Part shown: positions 1-14,261 of the stretch, in pieces
Position numbering within the stretch: position 1 is the first letter of the stretch
Layout of the letters: every line of letters starts with the position of its first letter
NCBI RefSeq assembly: GCF_040581485.1
Contig: NC_090131.1
Span: forward strand, 21,774,532-21,838,531
Direction of reading: 5' to 3'
Length of the DNA: 64,000 nucleotides
Source: Linepithema humile
Lineage: Eukaryota; Arthropoda; Insecta; Hymenoptera; Formicidae
Notes under the pieces: generated by a model
Database searches by the model: none
The model's input: the letters and a program-made list of their open reading frames with translations, nothing else
Told to the model about the DNA's origin: nothing
Program-made: the position numbers and the translations under genes

Positions 1-3000
1 GCGATTAAAGATTCATTAATCGTCAATCTCCATTGTGCTCGCAAATGAATGAAAAATATTTCTGAACGTCATAAATCACTGTGCAAATTAACATTTGTGA
101 TCGAGTGCGACAGTTGTAAACGTCGCGACGTTGCATTTTCTGACGACTTCGGAAATCGCTTTAAATGTCTAAACATTCTATATAGCGCATCCGCCTTGCG
201 TCAGCTTATATATAAGCCGACGCAGATGTAATCCGCTCTCGGGGCGCGGCTTTGCACTTTAGTGCCGTAGGCAAGGCCTTGCCCTCTTTAAGACAATTAA
301 TGACTCAATCGGGATCAGACTGATTGAGCCTTTATAAGGGCCTGTTGGGGTAACGCGCGCGTGGCGCGTGGCTGGACTTGGCGATGCGCAGAATGTACTT
401 GCCTGGCCGCATTTATTAACGCCGCGGCGGCGCATGAACCCAATTAAAGACGACATGGCTCTCCGGCCGAGGAAACCAGGGATTCCTCGTCGTCATCGCG
501 TGCTGCTGCTGCTACGCTCGCTTAGCAGCTGGCTGCGATACCGAAGTTCGCGATTTTCTCGTGGTTGCGTGAAAAGTCACGAACCGCGTCCGCGGCGAAA
601 AACGGTTGCTTTTGGTGCCAACCTTCCCGTCCTTCGTCTCGAATTACCGCGCCAAGAATAGCGAATACAATAGCGGACCGCGCTAACTCGTGCCGCGAGC
701 GCGAAATTTCAACTTTGTTATTTTCACATTGACGCATTAGACTTCTCCCGGTGCATCAGCCTCCGCGGATATATCTGCGGTCAGATTTGCATGTATATTA
801 AGACTAGTGTTTTCATACACAATATACGGCGTAACAATTGTCACGGACCGCGGCATTTTGATATTACTATATAAATTTGGTTACTTCAACATATATGAAA
901 ACAATCTCCGACGTAATTGCTATATGTAGATATGTAAAGAGTTAAAATTAGATGTCGCGATGTATGCAAATTGCAAATTTATATTTCAATGCTTGCAGTG
1001 AACGATCATTTATTTTTAACAATAAAATCTCTCGATACTTTGGGCATGAAGTTCATTTTTTTTTTGGTACAATGTCAGAAAAAAATTAAACTGAATAATA
1101 GTGTAGCAGTTCTTGACTGAAAGCTCGCCTTTTATCAGCAAGGTCGTATTCCGACCGTGTCGTGCTTTGCAATAACTTTCCAAGTTACGTTTCCTCGGTA
1201 ACTCATGCGTTTGTCTGCGCCGCCGCGAGACGGGCGGCAGATTAAAACGGTAATGGCGTGATTCACCGTCTCCTCGTTGGAACATTTTATCGTCTTATGT
1301 GTCGCCGACGCTTTGGCAAGAGTCTCTCCTCGCGCTTAGGCCAAAATTTCACGTGTTGCTCGCCGGCTAAACTCGCTGGCTCGAGACGTATGCAAAGACG
1401 CAACACGCGAGTGGTTTCCCTACTCGTGTTCGCTCGCTCGGTCAGACGCAAGTGACGTTAATGTGCAATAAATTAGCAGCCTCCCACGCGACGCGCCGAG
1501 GTCCGAGCGTTCTCCCGAGCGCGAGCATCTCACGGCGTGCTTCTCATCTGTGCGAAAAAAGTCACGGGGATACCGTAATCTTTCTCTCTCCGTCTGCGGT
1601 CATTGCTCGTTTCGTTATTCTTTCGTGCCAAAATGACACACATCTCAGCTTTTTGGCAGTTAAAGTTACAAAGATGTGTTTTTAGCGTAAACCATCACTT
1701 TTGCTCCTCGGCTCGACAAGTAATTTTGCGTATCGGAGTTTCTGACAAAAATTATGCGGGTGTTCGAGAGGGTGTTCTAATAATGAAAAGAAATTAGTTT
1801 CGCCGAGTGCACTTGATTTGAATCATCTAATGGTAACGGTGCGTCATCGCGTCGTGCGCCGTTCTGCACGATTGTCGCCGGATGCAGCCAGAAATGCATC
1901 AGGCCGCGCGTTATATATGAATATACATAAATCTCGCTGTATTAATGGAATGTGTTTCCCTGCTTGGCTATGAATTAGATGCAAACTATATTCAAATATA
2001 TTCAACATATTTTATATGTTATATCGTATGATGTATTATGAATACAAATATATTTCTTACGTGGAAAATAAGAGCTGGGGCGTTTTGTATAACAAAAGGA
2101 TTCTATTTGTTACTCGTAACCGGTTTTCAAATTAAATCACATTGTTGAAAAATAATAGCGTCGCTATGACTGCGATGATGTTTTCGCATGTTTGATGGCA
2201 ACCATGGCCGTTCAATGCTCTCTCAAGCTTTCTCAACAGTCGTATCGTTTGGAACCGAAACCGCGTTAACGCTAATCCGTCACGATGTCGTCGGCCGATA
2301 ATTATTTTATCAATAATAGAGCGGCGCGACGTGGCGGGGCGCGCAATTATCGCGCGCGCGTACGCAGTAATCACGCTCGCGGAAACGCGCGCACGGCACG
2401 CGTGAATTTATTCGCGAATCAATCCCGGCGGTTGATTGGGCCCGTCTAAATCACCGAGGATCGCCGAATAAACATCGGAGGAAGTGGTTTATCGGCGTAA
2501 AGCCGCCGGATTCACCTCTCGCATAAACCGGTATAAGCCATCCCAGGCCGCGTGAACAACGATGGACTGTGACACCGCGGATTTATCGTGTCGTCATTTC
2601 CGTGTAAACAGTGCTAACGCGCCGGTAATAATGCCGCGAGACGGCCGCGCGATGCCTTTCGCGCTTCCTTTATCGCGAGCGAGCCTTACGGCGTATAAAT
2701 TACCGTTGCCATTCTAATCGTGCGATATGTCGCGGACGCGCCGCGTAATCGCATCGTTCTGTTCGAGCGCGAAACGATGAGCCGCTCGACCGGATTTTAA
2801 GCCGCGACTCTGTCTGCGACATGCGTTACTTCATTAATTTTATGGCTGCAGTCTGTCGGTTTATTACGTTACGTCAAAACTTCTGCCACTTTTCTCACGT
2901 AATCGAAAAAAAAATGCACAAAATAATCAATGCATAATTTTGCACTTTTACATTGCACACTCTTGTGGATTGAAAAGTCTGGCAACCAGCGAAAGGTCGA

Positions 3001-3697
3001 GATCGATGTACGGCAATAATGATATGTTTGCAATGATGAAACTTGATACTGTGATTACAGTACCGCGAATCTTCGCGGTTTCTTCGTGAATTGTAGAGAT
3101 CACGGCGGCGTTGACCGCGTCATAACCCGTGATTTATTTCAATTAAAGCATACGGTTACACGCAAAATATTCTGTTTTAATGCGGTAAGTATTAATCATC
3201 GCGCATTGTTTACGTTAACGGTGAATTTTTCGCCAGGTCTGCGTGTACGCGGAGATTTTATTAGCGCGAGACTGGTCAGAGAAGGTGTGCGCGCGAACTG
3301 GAAACGAAGGTGAAAACGAAGTTTAAAACGGGGTTGACACGAAGGGGGGTAAACGATCCGCGAGGTCTTTTTTTGAGCGAACCGGTTCCTCAAGATCGTG
3401 TAACATCTTCAAACCCGGTAATCCCACGGCAATTTAGTCCGAACAGATGTGTCACCGTTTTCCGACACTTTGCTCCAGCGCGTGGAAGATCGCACCGTAT
3501 CCGCGCGACGGGCGTGTCCTTCCTTTTTCCCAATTTATCGCAGGAGCGCATATATTATGACGAACAAATAACGAGTTGTTTTGTTGTTTCAAGTCGCCTA
3601 GCATCGAGAAGATATACCGGTCTTCGCTATTACGCGCCATCCTACAAACCGAATTTTTAAATGTGTCATCGTGGCGGAGTTAAAAGGCACCGGCCGG

Positions 3698-4080
3698 CAA
3701 TTTCGCGGAGCAAAAGCGGTAACGCAATTTTCGATGTACGTCGCGAAAATCTCATTAGCAGCAAAAATTCAATCTAACACGCTCGCCAAACACTACTTGT
3801 GTCCTGTATATTTACTACAGTTAAAATATCGCGTCTACCAATTTTCGCGGAGCAAAGCAAGCGATAATACGATTTTCAATGTGCGCCGGGCAAAACCTCG
3901 TTACTAGCAGCAGAAATTTAACGTAATATTTTCATTAAACTACTTATATACAGTATATATCTGCACGTGTATATTGTTTTGTATGTCGACCGTAATTATA
4001 TAATGTGCTATCGCCAATTTTACGAAGCGACGTCAGCGATAACATGATTTTCGATGGATATCGCAAAAAATTTTATTAAA
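3698..4080 (+). repeat. Degenerate tandem array, three units
   Basis: Three related units start near 3698, 3839 and 4015. Each opens with CAATTT(T) followed by a GCGGAGCAAA- or ACGAAGCGA-like stretch, then GCGRTAAYRCRATTTTCRATG, then a CGCSRMAAA-rich tail and an A/T-rich spacer. Unit spacing is about 141 and 176 bp because the spacers differ. The third unit is the most diverged. This looks like an old local duplication rather than a recognised transposon; no terminal repeats or coding capacity are visible. Confidence 0.6.
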
Positions 4081-6000
4081 GTTAAAAATTATCATAGCTA
4101 CAAATTTGTTGAAAATTACAGAAATAGATGTAATTTTTCGCAAAAATATATAGATATTAATAAATTGAAACGTAAGTCTCGCAACACGTAAATAACCACA
4201 TTTTCTATATTAATACAAATATTGTTTAAATCTAATAGATATAATGGATGGTTTGGATTATTCATCATATTTAGCATATTCATCATCGTACACGTATTCA
4301 TCAATCACGAAGAACACGAACGCGAGAAATTCTACGGTGAAGGTAAAAATGTCGGATCGCGCACCGCTCCATCTTTTTTATCGCTCGGTGTTAATTATCA
4401 ATTTTTCGCGGCTTGCCTTTTGGACTCTCGTTAAAAGAGGGCTTGCACCGTTAATTGATAGCTCTAATCGTCGAGGGTCAGGGGCCAAGCGGACCAAAAC
4501 AGTAGCCGAACGAACTGCGAAGTGTATTTTTTTTCCCGCTTCTCTGTGCCTCTTGCTCGCATCGAGAAGCGCCGCTTTATCGAGTCGCATATAAATCAAG
4601 AGAAAACGGCGAGTTTGTATATCTCACGGTTTGTGCAACTGAAATAAATTTAGTTTTTTTATTCTCTATTGTCACTGATCGATGGTTTGCGCATCCGTTA
4701 ACTCTAATAATAATGACGCGATGACTCTCTGTTAAAACAATTATACAAGAGAATGAGGTGTTAGCGTTGAATTTGTATACTCTTTATCGTCTCGCATAAT
4801 GTAAAACGATGACGAAATATGAATGACGCCGTTATAAGGCGATATTTGCTCGCATTGAAATTACCGAATTAACCGAGCAAATGTTCTTTATACGCCGCTA
4901 GAAATGGCCGTTTTAAGAGCGCGGTACGATACAACGAGAATGCGCCGGTAATTTCTAAAGCAGTTTATAAGCGAGCACCTCGTATATCCTACGTGAATGA
5001 CGAAATAAGGATCCCTCCTTTCTGTCCCAATGGTGTTTCGCCTGCCTCCGTGATTTCGACACGGCGTATGACGAAATATCTCGCGCCGGCATCTCTCTTG
5101 CCAAGTATTTTGCGCCACTGAGCAATATCTGTATCTGTATCACGACATTTAATACACCTTCGCATAAGATATAAAATCATAATATCAGAGATAATTGCTA
5201 CGAAAAAAACTGAAAATAAATAAGTTACCACTTTAGAGAATTAAATATAAAAATATAATGGTCAGAAAGCGAAGTCTTGTATAATCGCTATTGAGAAGAA
5301 TTCATGAATTTTTATTTGAACACAACGTTCGCAGCGCGTATCGGGAGTTTCTCGCGATTCGGGGCCGTTTCTTCCTGTCCGCACGCGATAGCTCAACTCC
5401 GAAGTCCATCGCGCGCGCCGTGATTTCGTCACGGAGAGGCTCACGCCGTTCACTTTTCCAGCAATGGCCAGCCCGAGAATGCCCGAGTTCGAAGCGAGCC
5501 TCGTGCCGTGATTATTGCTCTTTTATGGCTGCGACGCGGCGCGGTTTTCTCTTCGGTCGACTAGGACGACCGCTTTTCGTTCGTTCCCACGACACGTCCG
5601 TCACGTCAGTTCGTCAATAGCTGCGGGGAACCCAAGTCGCACACCGACGATGGGGAACCGTACGGTGACCTCTCACTCGGAGCTAGTTATATCGGCTGCA
5701 GTCGGATTGCGGCGACCTAACCTGGCTATCGGGTGCCAAGAAAATATGCCTGGGAGAAATCGTCGTTCGCCCCCGCCCGTTTTCGCGCAAAGGGCAGAGA
5801 GAAGGAGGAGGACGAGCGGGAGCGAGCCGGGTCTCCGGGTCCACGTGAATTACCCGGAGTTCGGGCTGAAAAAAGGACGAATATCGCCGATAAAACGCCG
5901 TCACGGGCAGCGATAAATTGCTGGCGCGGCGGCACGATTACTGCTGCGCCAGCGACGGAAAGTCCTTGCGAGAGTGTAAGGTGGTGGCTCAACGGCCGTC

Positions 6001-6024
6001 GCTGCTGCTGCTGCTGCTGCTGCT
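6001..6024 (+). repeat. (GCT)8 trinucleotide repeat
   Basis: Eight perfect GCT units are followed by impure GCG/GTC/GGC triplets to about 6060. The repeat makes long open frames on both strands (poly-Cys, poly-Ala), but these frames lack splice context or family motifs, so I treat it as a microsatellite. Confidence 0.8.
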
Positions 6025-7767
6025 ACTGCGGCGTCGGCGTCGGCGGCGGCAGCGTCGGCGGAGCTGAGTCGGCTGTTATTCCGTACCTGGATCGGCAAGT
6101 GAATTTCTGCGTGTAATTAAGAGAAGCGAGCCCCCATGCGCGATGCCGTTATCTACGATCCGAAAGATTTTATTTATCATTCTCTCTGCTCGTGGTGGCG
6201 TTCGAAATATCTGGTAATTGAAAAGAGTCGTTTTGATATTCGTCCTTAAGAGATGATAATTATAATGATGGTTTTTTATAATTTAACTTTATATATGCGA
6301 GGATTGTCGTAAAAATTGTATGTTCTTCGAAGGATGAAATTGAATCTTTAATTGTCGATTGCATGAATATACTATTTTGCTCATTTGTGGGATCAGATTA
6401 TTGATTTTTGCTTAGAATCTAATTAATAAAATATAAAACATTGTGGATTCTGATGCATCATTGATTTATTATTTACTTACTACGGTGGATATATGTGGTA
6501 TAAAATTTTTGGTTTTCCGCTACAGTTGTCTTTTTATTGTACTACATATTCGATTGAGCCATATTACACAAAAATACATTGAAGATAAAGATCGAAGGAA
6601 ATCTCGATCGAGTCTACATTATTCTCAGTGTCCGGTTTGGTTTGTTTTTTTTAAATCCTACATTTTATATTGCATATTTGACAAGAACATATTTAAATGC
6701 TGACGATAAAATGTGAATGCTATTATGTGCGTTTGGATACTAAATTAGGCAGAGATTCTCTCTCAGACAGCAGCGGTTGTGATGACGCGATTTTAGATTT
6801 GGCAGTACCACCGTCCCTTCGATCAATACGAAAGGTTCGTTAATAGCGAATGCTGCTGTCGCGCCGTCCTTCGACAGTTAGGCCACACCAGATTGCACCA
6901 CGTGTGTGCACGAGCTAAAGCTCGTGATAATGTCCCCGAACGAGCTCGCTCGTGCCTTTCGCTGTTATTATCCTTATGACATGCAGATTGCGCATTACAC
7001 ACGGTACATCACTTTGAGGTGCATAATACATTGTGTGGACGCGTGTGCGCTGTTTGCATCTCCCAGACTCAACTTAACGTATCATTCACAACAATTAGTT
7101 TCCGCCATTCTTTTCCCGAAAGGATAAAAAGGACAGAAAATATTGAAAAATCGCACGATACATGCAGATTGTACTGTAAACACCTCACACTTTCTCTTTG
7201 CTGTAAAAAAAAAAAAAGGATTCTTACACTAGAAATCTCTGGAAATGTCAGTTTTCTCAATGCAAAGAGAACGATGCGGCGTGACGTGTTATTAGCGGCT
7301 GAAAATTAGAAAATTTCAAACATCAGCGTCGGAGCGTAAATAAACAACCGAACTTGAATAATTATTTTCTTGGTTGGCGATCAGTTTAAAGCGGACTCCG
7401 CCTAAACTAATCCCACTTCCCTTGTTTAAAACTCAATAATTGTTGAGCGGACGATTTGCACGCGGAATATCGCGCCGCGAGACATTATTACGGCGGAACA
7501 ATTCGCCGGGTCCGCGCGCGCCTATCAATGGAACCGATGTCGTTGTCGTCGTTAGTAACCTGCCGTCGAACTCGCGGAACAACACGCGGAAAACACGCCG
7601 GCGTGCAGGGCGGATAATGCCCCGAGAGTCCGCGGCAGTTCAAAATATCCGTCCACACACGTGCGTTTACGCGCTTCGCGCTCTTCATTCTTCTTCCCTC
7701 TCCGTCTGTCCTTCCTTTCCTCTCTATCTGGTTGAGTAACCAGTGTATGTGTATGTGTGTAACTGTG

Positions 7768-7769
<2 letters not shown>

Positions 7770-7818
<49 letters not shown>

Positions 7819-7833
7819 CACACACACATACAC
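7770..7833 (+). repeat. (TA)n / (CA)n compound microsatellite
   Basis: About 23 TA dinucleotides at 7770-7815 are followed by a short CA-rich run to 7833. A TG/TATG-rich lead-in lies at 7743-7768, so the TG and CA flanks are roughly complementary around the TA core. Apparent frames with Tyr/Ile repeats come from this repeat. Confidence 0.9.
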
Positions 7834-8063
7834 ATTATATATCCAACTTGGTGCTTTCGACACACTCACCCCGCTCTACGTGCGAGCTTCCATACGTGTG
7901 TACTCGCGCGCTATATATAGACTTTGGGGGAGGGGTTTAGGGGCTAGCATGACTCTCTGGCATTGATCGTACTGCCACCCCATGAGCAACCCCTAATAAC
8001 ACCCTCCTGCTGCCCCCCGTCTCTCCATTCTCCTTCCTCTTTCTCTCTCGCTCTCGATCTTGC

Positions 8064-8087
8064 GCTCTCTCTCTCTCTCTCTCTCTC
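8064..8087 (+). repeat. (CT)12 microsatellite
   Basis: An uninterrupted CT run lies inside a longer pyrimidine-rich stretch (about 8020-8100), in the most CpG-rich block upstream of Chip. The reverse strand is GAGA-type sequence, which in insects often marks open promoters or enhancers; that role is inferred here. Confidence 0.85.
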
Positions 8088-11000
8088 GACACTGCCGCCC
8101 CCTCGCTCCAAACTGCGCCCTTTGCTAACCCAATCTGAGACGACTCCTGCAGACGACGGCTCTCAACCGGCGGTTCCGGGCGATACGGCGCGACGCGACG
8201 CGTCGAGCCGCTCCGAGCCACGACGCCAGCGGGCCAGCTGGCCGGTCAGCTGATTCCCAGCGGCACGGAGCGGAGCGGTGCGGAGCGGCGCGTCGGGACG
8301 CCCATTAGCCACGCGAACTAAACTAAAGCCATTAACTCCCGCGGCTTAATAACGGGCGAAGCCACCCACGGCGACCTGTTTGCAAATCCCGCGGACTCCG
8401 ACGGGCTGCGACGAGATATCGGCCACGCCGCGCCGCACCGCGCCGATGCCGCTTCCGGCGCGAGCACGTGGGGCCGTCGTACGTGCTGACCGGCGTAATC
8501 GGACGCGGCTAACCCTTTACCTTAACCCTTTTGAGCAACGGCGGTTGATGCGGTCAGTAAAGGTGCGCTGTGTAACTGAAGTAAGAAAATCTCGAGAACC
8601 GGGCAGTCACGCTAGGAAATTTGATCTTCCGAACTTGATTTGGGTGAAAATGAATGCTTCGGAGTTCGAGAAACTGGTTGGGAAGTTGTTCGGAGAATTT
8701 CACATATTTGTTCGTTATATTTTAACTATTTTTCTGACGGGGAGTAGCAGTAAAAAGAATGCGGTGAAAAGAACGCTTTTCTCAAGTAAAAAGAATGTTA
8801 GAATTTGTCAGAACTTTCTCTTTAGGTTACAGCACAGTCGTCATTGTTGTTAACTTAGAAAAAGAACTAGAAATAGAAATGTTCTATGTGTTGCGCATTA
8901 ATAAGTTGTCAAGTTAGTGAGCCAAACAGATTTTCCGAAAATCCGAAGCGTGTAAATTTTCAGGAGAGGTCGTGGACTTATCAGGCAACCGATGCCATAA
9001 CCAAGTATCGATGGGAACGAGTTGTCGCGCAAGATAACCGCATGGCGATCGATACCCGCGCCAATGTTATTTTAGTAACTAACGATGAATTATGTCCGTC
9101 TATCGCGAACACAATCACGAAGAGTATATATTGCCTCAGCGAAGACATGAAGTTAATATAAAATTTATTATGTGTTACGCATTCTGCGTGTGTAAATTTC
9201 ACGGTTGGGAATTTACGGCTTACAGAATTTGTTTTTTCTACTGCCTATCAATAATTATTTAAGAGTAAACGTGGAAAATATAAAGAACAAATCAGCGCAT
9301 ACTTGACAAAGCGCATACTTTACAACTTTGTTTGTAACGAAAATGTAGAATTAAATAGTTTGTTAAAAAAAAAATTGAAAATTGATAAAGCACTGATAAA
9401 ATCTCTTGTCTTTTTGAAAGGGCGTAGCCTTGAAAAATTCCAGACTGCATGCCGACTTGAGCGCGCGCGTGCGAGGCGCTAGTTTTTCACTCAGCGGATT
9501 AGTTCCGTATCGGCGAAATGATCTGTCACGATTCTCTCCGGATCCGAGAAAGAAAGAACGAGAATGTGGAGGAAGGCGGGCAAAAATTCTGGCGTGGCTC
9601 GCGACCTGTCCGCCGTGCCGTGCGACGAATTAATTAGTTCGATCGTGCGGCACGTCTTGAATGAAAAGCCGGGGCGTTACATGCGCGCACGCCGGGGTTA
9701 TTGCACGACGCGTTACTGTACGGCCGCTACGTGCCTCGCGTGAAATTACATTATCGGACTAAATTAGCGCGATTCAGTTCTGTCTTGTGAAGTCGTGGTC
9801 GATTCGTCAAGCGCCGCCCGGCTTGTTTCCGATAATTCCGGAAACGGCCGCATCTCTTTTATCTTAGCAGATCAGTTCTTGGATCGTCATTCGGCGCAAC
9901 AAATGGCAAACGATATTATATAAAGTAGACGAGTGGATGATTCCTTAAGATAAGAGCCTGATTCTGTTTTGGAATAAAGTAGAAGTGCTTTATGACTAGC
10001 TTTCAGGAATTTTTGAGAAACATAGAAATAACTTGCCAGCTTTTCACACGGGATTAAAATGATAAAACTCTCGAGTTGCCGATAAGATCTCATTTTTCTT
10101 TCACAACTTTTGTTCAATAATTAGAATTATCACGATACCTCACGTCGAAGAATTGTTCTCGATCGTGCGGTGTATCGAATGAGACGAAAGCGCGTCTCGT
10201 CACCCTTAGTAAACCGTACACTACACTGGGTTACCCTTGCAACCCTTGAGTTCTCGACCCACCCCTGGTAAATTTGTTCCGCACACATACGTGTATATGT
10301 GTACATTCGCGCGCGCATGTACATCCGTACGACAGTGACGTGTCGCCGGAGTCCCATGGCGTCGATTCTCCAGAGACGGGAAAGTCCGAGTTCTTTCTCG
10401 GGCATTATCGATCTTAGGACGGTGTATTTTCTCGCGTGAAGGAAGAAAATCGCGTCTAATTTCCCTTTATATCTTGATCCGTCCTGTCCGATTATTTATA
10501 ATTAATTATTTCGTGATTGACATCATTTATCAGTTCGATCAGTTATCAAAAAACGTATCTCTCATTTACCTAAGAATTCTGCTTAAATTTGTTTTTGTTT
10601 TAGAACTAAATTCACGCGTCTATCCGTCTATGAATTGATCTAGTATGTAGATTACAAGGTTAGACAGTTATCTATTGATATGCGGTTTTTCAATGTTTTC
10701 TTGCGACGTTATTTTGAAAAATTTTTATTTTATTATCTTATCCGCAATGAAGAAAGATTCAAAGAAACCGTCTTATCTTACTCATTCGCGAAGGTCACTT
10801 TTTACTGAAATCTTGACCTCCAGCGACTTCGTTTGAGCGGAATGTTAGTTGTATTAAAGTTAATTCTAAGTAGCTTAACTCTCGGCAAGAAGCTATCGTT
10901 CCTTCACGTGCCAAACGTTACACCGGATGTTTGTAGCACTGATAACGCGGTAACGCCACAATAAATTGGTGGAAAATCACAGATGATATTCTTTCTCGCG

Positions 11001-14000
11001 ATACTCTATAGGATCTAAATAAAGCGTTAATTTGCACTTTTACGAGGTTATCTGTCGAGGAATGTAGAGTCCATCTCCTTATGTGCGACACGTGTACAAT
11101 CCGCGTAATTATTATTTTTTGCGTTATCACGGCGCTTATGTCTACTTTGTTTGTCTCTTTCGCAACCTCGTGCAACTAAGCACGTTATAATTAGCATAGC
11201 GATTTTACAAGGTCGGCTGATACGGAAGAAACTGCGGTGCGTATATCATCAAGGTCGATATCTCGAGTTCGAGGGGAAAGTCCGACTTTGCGTTACACCA
11301 TGCAGTAAGGGGTCTTGTTACAAAAAAAAAAACGGTCCTTCGATGTATACACGCACGGAAATGATGTAATTCTCAAAGCTATATTTCATGGCGGAATTTT
11401 TTTGCGGAAATGTGATATCGTGAATTTTTATAAACGCGGAATTGCGCGTTACAGCTGATCGCTTATCATTTTTTTTCTCTTAATGCTGATTGTAATATTA
11501 ATATTGCATATACATGTATAGATTATAGTACATGTTTTATAATAATAACGAATGATTAACTGGAGAAATTTTTATATAATAATAGATAAAAGAGATCATT
11601 TTATTAAGGTTTTATTTAATATTACATTAAATACAAGCTCTGTACATTCACGACTATTATATTTTTTTGCAAATATGAAAATTAGTAGGAAATGTTCAGA
11701 AATGCATATAGAAAGATTAATGAGAATTGTATAATAAAATTTAAAACAAAATACGATTTTTAATATGCTTCTCATTAATTTTATTTTAAAATAAAAGTTA
11801 CAACTAATTTTTCAGACCACTTAAGAGTAAAATAAGAGTTTTAAGAATTGTTTTTTTTTTCTTGAATTCTTCTGTTAAATTAGTATTTTTTATTCACCTC
11901 AAAATTTAGTGAATTCAACGTTTCCAGTTGCTTCCCGAAGATTCGTTCAATTTTGATTTTCTCGTCCCATTTAATATTATGTTACGTGATTCGCACATCA
12001 TACGAAGCATCGCGGGAGAATATGTAACGTGCTAAACGTCGTATCGATCGTAGATCGAATGGTTCCGAAATTCGTTACCGGAAGTGGCGACGCTCTGAAC
12101 TCTCTGTTACTGGAATATTCTGCGTACTCTTGTTATTAATCACCGCACCGCGTTCGCTTCTTAATGATCGCCCGTCCAGCCTCGGGGCGCGAATATGCGC
12201 GTGGCACACCAACCCGGTCATTTTGAGCACCAAATATTATCAATGCGACGTTAATTACCCGCCGGTTAACCAAGTGCTACTTCACAACCGAGAATTTGAT
12301 CCTCGATGATTTGAAAGCCGTCAATTAAGATATTTAATAACGCTTCTATTCAAGCCTTTCTGTTCGTTAATCGGAAATTATGTGCAAAAGTGAAAAGGAA
12401 AATTCATGGCAAATGATAGAGATTTTTTGCAATGCTTATTTTGATCTAGGATCAATATTTTCAGAGTTGAGAAATGTTGATTTTTTTTACAATCGAGATT
12501 CGATCTGTTGACGAATCGTTTTTCTAAACGAACAACTAAGGTAGGCGTGAAATGAATTAAGTAATATCGGAGAATTATCACACGTTATTGTCATATACGG
12601 AAATTAATTCGCATTTATGTCCACTATTGCGATCGTTGTACGGGGTTAATTCGTGAAAATTGTGTCACGTAATATGTTTCTGGTAATTTATTCAAAATAT
12701 TAGTATTTGGCAGATCGTCGACAAACAGATTGACAGCATAAATACGCAATGGCCTTCGCATTATTATTGATTTTGATATAGCGTTATTTCACCAAACAGC
12801 TGAGTGTCTAACGTATCACTCTCCATACATAATAAGTATGTACTCGCGCTATTGGAGATTTTAAAAGTCTTCAGTCAAACTTTATTGAAATATTCTCTTT
12901 TTCAGATTTGAAAGATTACTTAATTTTTGCGACAATGTACAGTAAAAGTTGAAAATATATTTCTGCATATTATGATTTTTGCTGCACTTTATGCAATCAG
13001 CTCTCATGTTTAATTAGAACTTTGCGACTGATATAATTATACTGTCGGCCAATTTTATGGAGCATGCTCACGAATTGCATATATGCCATGAAATCATGCG
13101 ACAATGTTCAAAATCCAAAATTTAATATATCACTAATAGAATTAATTAGTACCATTAACATTAATAATAATACATTTAATACTCTAATCTCAACATTTCT
13201 AAATATATATTTTCAATTCCAATTTTTTTTTAAACTTTGAAATTTGTTAAAAATTAATGAGCAATAAAAAAAAATCGTAAAATACGACGCGATGGAAAGC
13301 GATCCCTATTTCGGGACATATTCTTGGCTGGCGTTTTGCATTTGCGATATAAGAAAAAAAAAACGCTAATGACGTTTTAATTATGCGCCTCGCAACAACG
13401 ACGATTATCGTGACTAATCGTCTCTTTTACTTTTAGAATTGCATTTGTTATGATTAGTACTTGTTTCTAGATGAGGATAATTCCGAAGAGATAAATTTTT
13501 CTAAAATTGCATACTATGTTAATCGATACGATTATTGTTATCACAAATAATTGTAGCAAATGTAATAAATATCCATGGTTTATAACATCGAAATTTAAGT
13601 TCGTCAAAATTATTATAACAACTGAAATTGGGAATTAAGTCTGTTAATAAGAACATAATTTTGTTATATTGTAATATTATTAGCATTAGGTCATATGTTA
13701 ACATTCATTTTCTGAAGAACGCATCCAACAAAATGAAAACGTATTAAAATTATACAAACAAAAGGTTCATCGCAAAAGAGCGATCCAGCCGTCTCTTTGA
13801 AGAAAATCAATCGAGCGAATGTAAAATTGAAATCAGTTTTCCGAGGTTTTTTTTTTCACAGAAGTGAATTAGAGATCGCCGTTGCGCCGAACCCTTCGCA
13901 AACCGTTCAAATCCTCTGTACCGCGTTCCGTTAAAAAGATCGAAAATGGCGCGGTCGTGGTGAAAGTCGTAAACTACATTTCGCGAATCTGTGCCACGTC

Positions 14001-14261
14001 CGAGCGCGTTTTGCGGCGTGCTCGCGCCCGAGAGAGTCGGCACGGTAGTATGCCGTACCCCTCGGGGCGCCTTACGAAAATTCGCGCGACGGACGGGGAA
14101 CGTATGTGTTGTATGCATGAAACATTTCGCGGCACATAGCGCACATATATATGTACACAAACACACATACACGCACACATACACGCCAGAGTAACACGCT
14201 GTACACAGCACACCTAACATGACCGATCGGTCTGATCTGACAGATCGTTGCCTGTCCCCAG

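Larger units (their letters stand above)
1..14261. other. Non-coding 5' flank or intron of Chip
   Basis: No open frame here has a combination of splice sites, family motifs and length that supports a gene. The first visible Chip exon at 14262 starts in the middle of a codon behind an acceptor, so this stretch is at least partly a Chip intron, and the N-terminal exon or exons must lie further left or be too short to recognise. The stretch alternates AT-rich DNA with CpG-rich blocks, notably about 2380-2830, 5320-6110 and 7440-8530. It also contains a degenerate tandem array and three simple repeats listed separately. The blocks could be enhancers or alternative promoters, which is inference only. 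Confidence 0.6.

Noticed and set aside
5733..6116. 127-codon open frame with a poly-Cys run
   Set aside because: It is produced by the GCT repeat in a GC-rich block, has overlapping frames on both strands, and shows no splice sites or family motifs.
7488..7865. 125-codon minus-strand frame
   Set aside because: Half of it is Tyr/Ile repeats read from the TA microsatellite.
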